The notes under the pieces were generated by a model. The model ran no database searches. It worked only from the letters and a program-made list of their open reading frames with translations, and was not told the origin of the DNA. A stretch of 64,000 nucleotides of DNA from Brassica napus (taxonomy: Eukaryota > Streptophyta > Magnoliopsida > Brassicales > Brassicaceae): the NCBI RefSeq assembly GCF_020379485.1, contig NC_063450.1, positions 32,278,137 to 32,342,136 on the forward strand, written 5' to 3'. The position numbers and the translations under genes were made by a program. Below, piece by piece: positions 35,001 through 46,100 of this stretch (position 1 is the first letter of the stretch; the number at the start of each line of letters is the position of its first letter).

Positions 35001-35688
35001 TTAGCATATAGTTAGAGACACAAACACAAACATTTTAAGCATACTTCCAAGTTCCAACAACCTCTGAACCGGCACTGCGATAGGTATTCAGGTCAGCTTT
35101 ACCACGAGCGACAGGAACTTGAACCAACTGAATCTCAGGGCAAGCAGCTTTAGCCTCTTCACCTCTCATGGACCTGAAAATTTCATCCTTTAGACACACA
35201 ATAAACAAGATTTGATACGATTGGGAGGAGGGGAAAGAAGCATATTATTGAATTAGACTAACCGCTTGACGCCACAACTACGTGCTTCGTAGCTAACAGC
35301 AATCAAAGCACCACCTTGCCATTCATTGTACTGTACAACAGCAGTAGGAAGTCCTCGCAGCTCCGGTTGCTTCCGTTGCTCCACTAATCAGGTAATAAAA
35401 GGGCACAATTTTAGACAAGAAAAAGGAGATAACTTAACATATAATCCCTAAACGAAGTCAACAGAGGAAAAAAAAAAACAAAACCCTTTTTCCAGAAGTT
35501 GGAAACCCAGAACGCCAACAGTTATTCAAATTCGAAAGAGCTTATAGTAATCCATTGGGACCTTCTCTCACTTAAGTGTATAGCGACATTAGGGTTAGAT
35601 AGGTAAGGAGACCTTGAACGTAGAAGCAATCCATGTCGACATGAGCGATAACTCTTGCATCCGATGTCTCTGGTCTCGCCACTGGCAT
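32012..35688 (-). CDS. POLH: DNA polymerase eta (Y-family translesion polymerase)
   Basis: Fourteen exons with matching phases encode 669 residues: 35613-35688, 35263-35383, 35062-35173, 34802-34972, 34555-34719, 34373-34476, 34005-34124, 33687-33810, 33494-33607, 33179-33394, 32976-33075, 32764-32894, 32456-32560, 32012-32362. The enzyme copies past UV lesions in the nucleus. Catalytic acidic residues sit in HVDMDCFYVQ (about 16-25) and SIDEVYLDLT (about 117-126). The C terminus has a ubiquitin-binding-motif-like helix (DQSVFDELPYEIQREF, about 619-634) and a PCNA-binding PIP-like end (SIAHYFSPLKR). Exon 5 uses a GC donor (AAG|GCAAG at 34554). The exon 12/13 junction is the least certain. Length fits the Arabidopsis protein (about 672). 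Divergent from REV1; an E2F-like site lies just upstream. Confidence 0.93.
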
Positions 35689-36303
35689 TTTTTTCTATAG
35701 CAAAATTGAATCTTTCTTTCTACATAGTAATCTGAGAAAATCGAGAGGGGAACAAGAAAGGGGTTAACTTTTTCTGAGAGGGTTTTCTTTTTTTTTTTCT
35801 CGGGATAGCGCGCGAAAATAATAAATAGCAAAAACCCCTCAAACTATTCGCTTTTGATAGAAAGCCCCTGAACCACTACCTAACCTACAAAACACCTTCC
35901 ATCAAATCTAAACGAAACTTTAAGTAAAAGATTATTCTCGACTTTAATATTTGTTTACTTTTAATAACACTACTAGGCTCGAATAGCAAAGAGGAAATTT
36001 AAATCATTAGGGATGATATAAGAAAGCAATATAAATAATGATCAATTTGAAGGTTCTTCTTCTCGTCCTCCATCTTCTTCTTCTCGTTCTTTTCCATTTT
36101 CCGATTTCGGAAGGTTCTTCTCTAATTCTATGTAACTAACACTTGTAGTGTTGGGTTTTTGAAATTACCATGTAAAGGTTTGGACTTTCCCTCATAAAGT
36201 GTTTGATTTGGCATTTTAATGTCTTATTCTCTGTCTAATCTTTACTTGTCTTATAAACGGTGAGCATTGTTATCATTTTATGTTGTGTGATTTTTGTAGT
36301 TAC
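35689..36303. promoter_or_regulatory. Shared divergent promoter region of POLH and REV1
   Basis: About 615 bp between the POLH ATG and the first usable in-frame REV1 ATG. It holds the E2F-like site and, at 36073-36111, an exon-like stretch that belongs to REV1 but lacks an upstream start codon. No other gene fits. Confidence 0.6.
35808..35817 (-). promoter_or_regulatory. E2F-like site upstream of POLH
   Basis: TTTCGCGCGC on the minus strand contains TTTCGCGC, which fits the E2F consensus TTTSSCGC. It lies about 120 bp before the POLH ATG. E2F sites are known in many plant replication and repair genes. No binding evidence is available. Confidence 0.55.
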
Positions 36304-39300
36304 ATGGAAGTGAAAAATCGGAAACTACAGAAGCAATTTGAAACCAAGGCTTCTAGTGGTGTTTCGGGTTCTGAGAAGCTTATATTCCAAGGGGTTTCAA
36401 TCTTTGTGGATGGTTTCACCATTCCTTCCCATCAGGTTTACCTCTACCGCTTTGGTTTAAATTACTCAGGATCCAGTATTTATTTGTACAGATCTGTGGT
36501 TTAACTGTGTTTACATCTGTCTAGGAATTGCGAGGTTACATGCTGAGGTATGGTGGGAGATTCGAGAACTACTTTTCTAGGCGTTCTGTAACACATATCG
36601 TCTGCAGCAATCTTCCAGATAGTAAAGTCAAGAATCTACGGTTAGTGTCCTTCTCAGTTTCTTACAAACTCCCATGTTCGTTTATTGAAAAAAGGTTTCT
36701 TTTTTCTTTTTCTAATCAGGGCATTCAGCAGAGGGTTACCTGTTGTGAAACCCTCATGGATAGTGGACTCTATCTCTTCCAACAGACTTTTGGGATGTAA
36801 GTCTACACCAGACGATCCAGATTCACTTAAAACCATGCAAAACATATTTAGAAATTTTTTGATTTTATAATTTTTGTCATAACTGCACAAAACTCTTTGG
36901 TCATCTGGTTCAATGCTCTTTTCTGTCTTTATCACATCACAGGGGTTCCTTACCAGCTAGATCAACTGAATGATACCCAGCCAAAGTTGTCTGCGTTTTT
37001 TGCACCCAGAAGACTTTCCAATCCGCCGGTTACATCTTCTCAACCTGAAACTGGATACAGTGAAGCTGAAGACGGAAGTTCAATTATAGCAGGAGATTCA
37101 GAGGAATCAAGAGACCACGTTGCTGATGAAATTGATGGCGTTTATACTGAGAAGACTACCCCAGAGATGACTGCACAAACAATAACTCACGATCTTAAAT
37201 CTTCTGAAGTGAATGCAGACATACTTGGTAGCTATGACAACGATGAGAAAGAACTTAGTAGTGAACTCCAGTCCACCACCAATCTGCCTTCTGCTTCGGA
37301 CAACAAATCCTCCCATGGAAAACCGGTTGCACCTGCTGGTGGATCCTCTGTAAGGCGCCATTCAACTCTCGAGGACCCCAATTTTGTTGAAAACTACTTC
37401 AAGGTAAATCTTTATAGAAACATTGTTAGCTAGGGTATCTCTTACGAGGCAATTTCTATAACTTGGTGTCTAGGATGCATGGTCTTACAGCAAAGCAGAC
37501 TCTGAAGATGCATTTTTCCATATTTAATTTTGTTTCTGCAGAATTCAAGGCTGCATTTTATTGGAACATGGAGAAACAGATACCGTAAAAGATTCCATGG
37601 CTCTTTTAATGGACTTAAATGGGCAGATTCTGGCCAGAATACAGCTGAAAATGCCAAGAAGTTAACCATTATCCACATCGATTTGGTAATTTGCACACTC
37701 TAAGCAGTTTTCTTTATCCTATGTAGGGGAAACAAAAGAAAGTCCTGGCCTATTCTCTTTTCTGTATTTTCCCACAATACAATAAATATACGTTTAAGCA
37801 TGAAATTAGCCACTAAAGAAAGTGAAGAACAAAAAAATGCTTGAAGCTTGCGATTAGGATTGCGTTTTTCTGTTCTCACTTTCAGTTGTTGCATTCTAAT
37901 TATTTAAATCTGTGATATGATCCCAGGATTCCTTCTTTGTGTCAGTGGTAATCAGGAACCGTCTTGAATTACAAGACAAGCCCGTAGCCGTATGTCACTC
38001 AGATAATCCGAAAGGAACGGCGGAAATTTCCTCTGCAAACTATCCAGCTCGGGCTTATGGTCTGTCTTATACTAAAGTAATCTTTCTTAAGCTTAGTTAA
38101 GCTATGGGTCATTACTTTTCTGCTTATGCACTAACTTGATGCAATTTTCTAATTCTAGGAGTCAAGGCAGGTATGTTTGTAAGACATGCCAAAGACCTTT
38201 GTCCTCAGCTTGTTATTGTTCCTTACAACTTTCAAGCCTATGAAGAGGTATTTTTTGGAGTTTAGTGTGTCTTGTTTGTTGTCGAGTCGGTACAGCATGT
38301 ATGACATTGTAACTCAATCGCAGGTAGCTGATCAGTTTTATGACATCCTGCATAGGCATTGCAGAAAAGTTCAGGTCAGCCTTCAAATAGATCCTTTTTC
38401 CAGTTGCTGGCGTTAACCTAATGTTAAAAATAATGTTTCTTTTTTGGTGTTAGGCGGTAAGCTGCGATGAAGCCTTTTTAGATGTCTCGGATTTGAGAGA
38501 TGTAGAACCTGAGTACACAGCATCAACAATAAGAAGAGAGATCATTGAGACTACTGGATGCAGTGCAAGTGCTGGGATAGGCGGTACTATGCTAATGGCT
38601 CGCCTTGCTACCAGAGTTGCTAAACCAGCCGGTCAGTTTCATATCTCTGCTGAGAAGGTGATTTCTGTAAACTGCTTTCTATTTTTAGTGTATATATGTT
38701 TGTTCAGTGACTTGTGCTAGTGGAAAGAGGTCTATGGACTATGAGCTGTGGTTATTTTCTTGAATGTAGAAGCCATTTTGTATAGAAGCTCGGTTCATGA
38801 TAGTGTGTGCCGTTTTTGCAGGTAGAGGAGTTCTTGGATCAGCTTGCAGTCGGCACACTTCCTGGTGTAGGTTCTGTGTTGAAGGAGAAGCTGGAGAAGC
38901 AAAATATTCAAACCTGTAGGCAGTTACGTTTGATATCCAAGGTAAAACATCTTTGTGGTTGTAGACATGTCTGGAAGCCAAAAAATCGTATTTTCCTTAA
39001 AAGAGCATGTGATTCTCGTTTAGTGCGCTGGCCTTATACATAGTTAAATATAAATTTTCCAAGAAACAGTTTGGCACCAATATTTTACTTTGGTTAAGCT
39101 TTACATCGAAATAGCTTTTGAAGTTGAGAAAATCACCATATACAATTTTACTTACTACAAAACTTATTTTGAGAACATTCTACAATTACAAGGAAAGTGG
39201 AATTGTTATTGAGAAAAAGTGAAATTGTGACAATCATGATAAAAAAAAATCTATTGGGATTTGCAGGATGCTCTTCAAAAGGATTTTGGGGTGAAAACCG

Positions 39301-42225
39301 GTGAGATGCTTTGGAGTTATAGCAGAGGACTAGACCTTCGGTCTGTTAGGGCGGTGCAGGTCTGCTTAGCAGTTGACTCACTCATTTGTTTTACATTTCC
39401 TAGTTTTTCTCTCTATAGGTGATATTTTTCTTTTGACATGTCTTAAATGTGAGCTTTTAATTTAGCTCAACCAGTAACCTGGAGATTTTTTATTTACAGG
39501 AGAGCAAGTCCATAGGGGCTGAAGTGAATTGGGGCGTAAGGTTTAGAGATCAGCAAGATGTATGTATTCTCGTGAATTATGCCTTTTCTTGCTTTTTTTC
39601 CAAACATAATTCATTTGATGTTGAACCAAGAATGGCTATGGTTGCTGACGGTTGCAGGTTCAGCACTTCCTCCAATGCCTATGCAAGGAAGTTTCTCTGC
39701 GTCTGCAAGGATGTGAAATGATAGGACGCACTTTTACTCTTAAGGTATTATGCCTTCTCTTAATTTTATTGCTTTAAAGATATGTAGTATTATGCTTTTT
39801 TCACAGCATCGCATTGGGTATTATATGCCATGCTGAAAGCATTTATCATGAGATAAAAACATTGAAAGTTCGTGGTGCTGTTTCAGGTAAAAAGGAGAAA
39901 AAAGGATGCCGAAGAACCTGCAAAGTATATGGGTTGTGGAGACTGTGATAACTTTAGCCGTTCTATCACTGTGAGTGGGTACCATAAAAGTTCGAAACTA
40001 GGATGATAGTTTTCTTTTATCTCACAGTTGCTAAGTGCTGTAACTTTTCATATATGCTTGTGCAATCCTTAAAGCCTGGCTGATTAACATTGATGCTATA
40101 GGTTCCTGCCGCTACTGATGACGTAGAAGTTCTACAGAGGATTTCAAAGAAGTTGTTTGGGTCATTTTGCTTGGGTAAGTGGGCCTTATCTGCTTTTTTG
40201 AAGATGGTTTTGTTGTAGCTTTTACCCTCAGTTGAGCCTATTTAAGTCCTTCACATGAAATGCAAGAAGCAGCTTATCTGAATTTTCAAATGTTATAGAA
40301 GATGGATAAGAGTCATAAGATTAGTTTGAAAGATTAGATGAACCTGTGGCTAGCTCTTGGCGATTATCTCCCTTATTGCCACTCTATCATTTCCTCAAGT
40401 AGATGCATTTAATTATTTTATCGATTTTCTGGGACCATTTTATTGACTTGTAGAAGCTTAAAAGTTGCAAATGATATTTTACAGTACACGACTGTGAGAA
40501 ATCCCTGAGAAATCTATTCTTTTCTAGCAAACTGTTGAATTGCTTGCAGCTTTTGCTATTTTGTTTCTTTTTCGTTTTAGCTATTCCTTGAATTTGGATT
40601 ATTAACCCTCAACTTTTGTTTCTCTCAAGATAGATGTTAAGGAAGTTCGTGGGGTTGGGCTTCAGGTCTCTAAGCTTGAGGGTCCAGATCCTTCTAATAA
40701 AGGTAGTTTCCTAAAACTCTTCACTATGACTTGTCTGTATGTGTGTTTATCTAGAAAATCAGAAAAAGTTAATTTAATTCCCAAACACTGTTGTCTCGAC
40801 ATTCATTTGATATTTGTTCCCATAACTCTCAAGGTTCAAAGACTCTGACATCATGGCTCAACTCTGCGCCTGCCTATGTCCAAACAGAAAAAGATGATAA
40901 TGTCTTTGCTGCAGAAGTTAGAGAAATCCCAGGTAATAAATGCTCTTTTTAGTCCACACAATGTCTTGGTTAAGTTGATAGCTGTGAAAGCTGCTTCCTT
41001 AATTACTATCTTCTAGCAGATTGTAAGAGGCGTGATACTGGTGGAGTTTCTAGTCTCCGAGAATGTAATTCAGCAGAACCCTCAGTTCAGTCAGATGATA
41101 CAAATTCGTCCCTGCCGCCCATGTGTCACCTTGACATGGAAGTTCTAGAGAACCTTCCTCCAGAGCTCCTTTTGGAATTAGATGGAACCTACGGCGGGAA
41201 GTTGTTTGAGTTGATTGAGAAAAAACGAGGCAAAAGAAAAATCAACAGCGATTCTTCACACGTCTCCTTGGATGAACCTCATGTAGCGCATCCTCCTATT
41301 GCAAGAGAACCTAAAGAGCGTGGCATCGAAATGAATGATTTGGTGCCGTTATCCCTTAGTCAAGTCGACGTCTCTGTGTTACAAGAATTACCTGAAGAGT
41401 TGAGAGCTGATGTACTGGGAGCATTTCATGCCCACCGGAGACAACAGTCATCGTCAGATGCTCCCATGGAGACTGGTAAGAAACAAGATAAGGAGACAAC
41501 ATATATAAATGACGCTGAGAATGAGATTGGATTCTCAAGTAGCTCTCTCTGGTTTGGGAATCCTCCTTTGTGGGTAGAGAATTTCAAAGTTAGCGGCAAT
41601 TCTACTTTGGAGAAAATGTCAGAGATATATTACAAGGTGGCTCAGTCAAGGCCTATGTTATCTACGGTGCTTCAACGTGCTATTTCAGAAGTCGGGAGTT
41701 TTCATGATGAAAGTGCCAGTGATTTGGAGAAAACTGTATACGATGTGTGTGAATTTCTTAAAGAGTACGTTAAGATCAAGGTAGAAGGTGATATTGAGGA
41801 GATATATCTCTGCTTCCGCCTTCTGAGAAGGTAAAATTCTATTCATAGATCTTTCTTACACCTGTAATCAATCATGAATATGCCTTTGCATTTTTGAACA
41901 TTCTGACTATTCTGATTCCGTTCAAAGATTTATTTTATTGTTCATAGATTCTTACCACTTTTGGTGATGATTATACTTTACCTTCAGATTAGCTGCAAGG
42001 AGCCAACTCTTCCACCAAGTCTGTGAGATTGTGTCTCCCTTTATTCAGGTCAGTGCAAGCTTTCCATCTACATTATAAATGACTGTGTAGTTCCACTTTG
42101 GATAAGCTACGTTTTGAAATTAAATCATTTGTGAATATTGGAAAATGGCAAAGTAATCAGACTTCTTTTTCTTCACATAGGCCTTGATCAGTGAACACTA
42201 TGGAGGAAGCTTGAGCATACCTTGA
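36304..42225 (+). CDS. REV1: REV1 deoxycytidyl transferase (Y-family translesion polymerase)
   Basis: Nineteen coding exons in consistent phase give 1002 residues from ATG 36304 to TGA 42225; the first is 36304-36435, and the major later ones are 36943-37403, 38454-38657 and 41020-41830. REV1 inserts dCMP opposite abasic sites and scaffolds other translesion polymerases. In order: BRCT domain (about 18-105), catalytic palm with HIDLDSFF (about 308) and SCDEAFLDVS (about 403), little finger, two ubiquitin-binding motifs (EVLENLPPELL, about 735; VSVLQELPEEL, about 815), and the C-terminal interaction domain. The family has DLDCFF where this has DLDSFF. Arabidopsis REV1 is about 1105 residues. 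The roughly 60-residue N-terminal part before YMEVK is only partly visible (36073-36111, spliced to TTACATGG at 36300), and about 35 residues between the UBMs are absent. Confidence 0.92.
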
Positions 42226-43566
42226 AATGTCTTTTTTCCTGGAAGAAACCATATGCTTTCAAATTGCTCTTTGGCTGGATGCTACTGAAGAATGCATACT
42301 TGCAGGTGCATTCTCATCCCTGTTTATCCATCAATTTCATTTGTTGCCTTCCTTGCCGACCAAGAAAGCTGTGAATATAGAATTTTGAATTTGGACATTG
42401 CAGAAGAATGTGGATCCTCAAGGGCATCGTGGTGAATGCACATGAAGCAGTTTAAACAGTCATATGGAAGTGATTCAGACCTTAAAGAACAGAGCCACCA
42501 CTCTCTTTTTCTGTTGATAGAAATGTGTATATTCAAGAAACAAACACCCCCATTGTATTTAATAGCACACTTTACAAGTATAGTGTTGTTCATGACTTCT
42601 TGTCATGTAAATTAACTACACTCCTTTGTATATTTGTAGCTTTATATATAATTTAAAGTTATATATGAAGAGTTGAAGATATTCATATTTTAAGTTAAAA
42701 CTATGGTTAGCAAAAGGGCTGCATAATGATTTTCCTCAAAGGTATCACCAGCCTCGCAAGCAACATTGATCCCGTCAGCTTCGACATCAGCATCATCCTC
42801 ACCATCGCTCAAAGTTATTTCAGCATTCGTCTCTTCTTCCTCCAGGCTCATATCTTTTAGGATGAAAGAAAGCTCCTCATCACAGAAACTTCCTTTGAAG
42901 AAAGGCCAAGTGGCAACACTATAATGCCTTGGCTGAACAAGAAATGTAGCAAGATCAAGAAGATGACAAAGCTGGACTTATACAAGGACTCAACAAATAA
43001 TCAGATGTCTAAAGACGCTGAGCGAAAGCGTTCTAGAAAAGGATATGAGATCAACAAAAACGACTCTTGGGCTTATATATTCCTCTTATCCATACCATAT
43101 GCAAGCTTTCATTTGTGTGTTTTGGGTAGATGTGTTATGTTCTTCAACCTGAATGTTGTATCAACGAAGGATGCTCAGCTTCGTGGGATTTTTGCTCTTC
43201 CTTGAGGCGCAAATGTATTTTCAAACAAATTAGAAACCATCCTCTGATCATCTCTGGAACAACCTGTTTAAGAAAACCAACCTCCTGATCGTTTTTAGTT
43301 TAATCATTTCAAGCACTGACTTCTTGTCATAATCTTTTAGGTTCTATAGTCATGATTCTCATGAACAACAAGTGCTTGTGAATGTTACTACTGTGTAGCT
43401 GTAGGCCCAATACCAATAAATGTGGTTAAAATTGATAATCATAAAATGTTGGCTCATTTTTCATAATATCCCAAACATATAAGGGTATTAGACTAAATAG
43501 TAAATATTAAAAAACCGCACGAAAGCCCTAAACCCATCACTGTGTAGAGGAAAGTCTCCGGCATCA
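42226..43566. other. Intergenic with a coding-like fragment of unknown origin
   Basis: After the REV1 3' UTR, the minus strand near 42690-42860 encodes an acidic stretch (LEEEETNAEITLSDGEDD). The plus strand 42924-43070 encodes a basic one (KKCSKIKKMTKLDLYKD). Neither is a gene I recognise; both may be remnants. In Arabidopsis I recall two genes (At5g44760, At5g44770) here between REV1 and MORF4; neither is visible. Confidence 0.5.
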
Positions 43567-46100
43567 ATGGCCGCCATGCTCTCCCACCGTCTCCGGCGAG
43601 TTCTCCTCGCTTTACCCTCCTCTTTCCAACGACCCTTCACTCCAGCTCGCGTCTCCCATTTCCCTCCCGTATCGCCTCTGTTACGGCAAACCCTGGTGAA
43701 GCAACCAACGGAGTTTACTCAATCTCCGGCGAGATTGTTCTCGACGACTCAATATCAGTACGATCCTTACACCGGAGAAGACTCATTCACGCCAGATAAC
43801 GAAGGATGTGATTTCAACCATTGGCTAATCACAATGGATTTCCCAAAGGAGAATCCTCCGTCCAGAGAGGAAATGATCTCCATCTTCGAGCAGACCTGCG
43901 CTAAAGGGCTTGGTCTAAGGTTCGAATCTGAAGCTTCCTGTTTTTTTTGTAAGATGTTTGTTAAAAGTTGATTGCTTTGTGTGTGTGTTTGTTTAGCTTG
44001 GAAGAAGCTAAGAAGAAGATATATGCAATTTGCACAACTAGTTACCAAGGCTTTCAAGCGACTATGTCTATAGGAGAAGTAGAAAAGTTTAGAGGTAATG
44101 ATTAGGAGAGAAGCATTTGATGCTTTGAGAATGGACTGGATTTGATCTTTGATTGGTGTTTTTTTTTTAAACAGATTTGCCTGGGGTTCAGTACATTATT
44201 CCTGATTCTTATGTTGACGTTGGAAACAAGGTGTATGGAGGTGAGTTGTTTTGTTTCTATAGTCTAGAACGTTGTGGAGTATTGGTTTGTAATTAAGCTG
44301 TGTGTTTTCAATTTTCAGGAGACAAATACGAGGATGGTGTGATTACACCTGGTCCAGTTCCTGTCCCCACTAAAGAAGGATTTGATTCTTTGGAGAAGGA
44401 GAGTGCGTCGGAAGAAGGTAAAACTCAGGAAGCTCAAACGCAGCCAGTTCAGGAGCTAACCTCAGGACAAGTGTTAGGTCAAGGAAGTCAAACGCCTCCA
44501 GAGCAGATATTGTTCAAGCAAGATCAAGGAACTCTGGCTCCAATACAAGGGCAAGATCAAGGAAGTCGAATGCCTCCAGAGCAAGAGAGGAGTTTCAAGC
44601 AAAACCAAGGACCTTTGACTCCAATACAATGGCGACCGACCCCAAGACAATGGAAAGGTCGAGGTGAAGTGTCAACCTCAAGACAAGGGCCTTCATTTCA
44701 ATGGAATTTCAATCGAGATCAAGGAAATCCCACCTTAGGACAAAGGCAGGTTCAAGGTAATCAAATACCTTCGTTTCAAGGGAGTTTCAAGCAGGGCCAA
44801 GGAACTCCGTTCGTAGGACAAGTGCAAAGTCAAGAAAGTCAAATGCCTTCATCTCAAAGGAGTTATAACCAAGGCCAGGGAACACCAATTTATGCACAAG
44901 AGCAAGGGAAAGGTCAAGGAAGTCAAACATCCTTCAATCATATGGGTTATAGCCAAGGACAGGGAGCTCAGGCGCCTCCATATCAAGGATCGCCAAGCAG
45001 TTACAGTCAAGGAGCAGTGGTGAACTACAACCAAGGGCCACCACAAGGCAACCTTACCCAAGGGACACATGAAAACTACAACCAAATAGGCAGAGGGAAT
45101 AACACTCCGCAGAGTGGTGGAAACTATGGTCCTTCACAAGGAGCAGGGAGTCCAGGATATGGACACGGGCAAGGTCAAGGAGGAGGTCAGTTATTGTCTC
45201 CATATCAAGGGAGTTACAACCAAGGCCAGGGAAATCCGATGCCAGGGCAAGCTCAAGGAGGTCAAATACCTTCATATCGGATTGGTTACAGCCCAGGTCA
45301 AGGAGCTCCGGTGCCTCCATACCAAGTAAACTACAACCAAGGAACACCAGGAAATAATGGTCAATGGGCGTTTGTGAACTACAACCAAGGGCCACCACAT
45401 GGTAACTTTCTCCAAGGACCACATCAAAATTACAACCAAGGAGCTCAATGGAATTTCAGTCCACCTAATGGTGGAAACTATGGTCCTCCACAGTTTGGAA
45501 ATCAAATGCCCCAATATCAGTGGAGTTACAATCAAGGTCAAGGAGCTCCATTCCCTGGACAATGGCAATGTCCAGGATGTGGAATGCCTTTGTATCAGGG
45601 GACTTACTATCAAAGCCAAGGTACACCAAATCATGGACAATGGCAAGGTCAAGGATTTGCAATGCCTTCATATCAAGCGAGTTATAGTCACAGCCAAGGA
45701 GCATCGGTGCCTCCACACCAAGGAACACCAACCAGTAGCGGTCAAGGGACATCTGCAAACTTCAACCAAGGGAGTCCGGTGAAGTATATCCAGACGGGGG
45801 AAGGGAATTACAATCTGCAAAGTGGAGGAAGCTATGGTCCTACACATGGATCAGCAGGGTTTTCCGGACAAGGACAGAATCAAACATTTCCACAGAAGGA
45901 TCAGAGAAATGTAGTAGGTGATTGGAGCAACAACAATAATCCTAAAGACCCAACTGAAACCGGCAAAGTAAGTTCTTGAACATAAGCGTTTAAGCTCATT
46001 TCTTGCTTAAAACTCCATAAAGCAGAATTATTCTTGTCTCAATTTTTGTTATGTATTTATGTTTATTCGATGGTTCCCTTTGTTTCAGATTCCACATTGA
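43567..46100 (+). CDS. MORF4: Multiple organellar RNA editing factor (MORF/RIP family), MORF4-like
   Basis: Five exons (43567-43919, 43997-44094, 44175-44240, 44319-45967, 46089-46100) give 725 residues. MORF proteins bind PPR proteins in C-to-U RNA-editing complexes of mitochondria and plastids. The N terminus (MAAMLSHRLRRVLLALPSS) is Arg/Ser-rich and free of acids, as in a transit peptide. The MORF box follows at about 75-170 (NHWLITMDFP, TSYQGFQATM, GVQYIIPDSYVD, NKVYGGDKYE). From about 210 to 715 the protein is Gln/Gly/Pro/Tyr-rich low-complexity repeats of the type SYNQGQG-P, likely disordered. The last intron (GTAAGT donor at 45968, AG at 46088) adds only IPH and the stop; reading through it would end SS instead. 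Confidence 0.92.

Noticed and set aside
32012..35688. Polymerase kappa as identity of the minus-strand polymerase
   Set aside because: The N terminus HVDMDCFYVQ, the C-terminal PIP end and the REV1 neighbour fit polymerase eta.
44849..45782. Minus-strand and other-frame frames of 78-127 codons in MORF4
   Set aside because: By-products of the CAAGG-rich repeat in the MORF4 exon.
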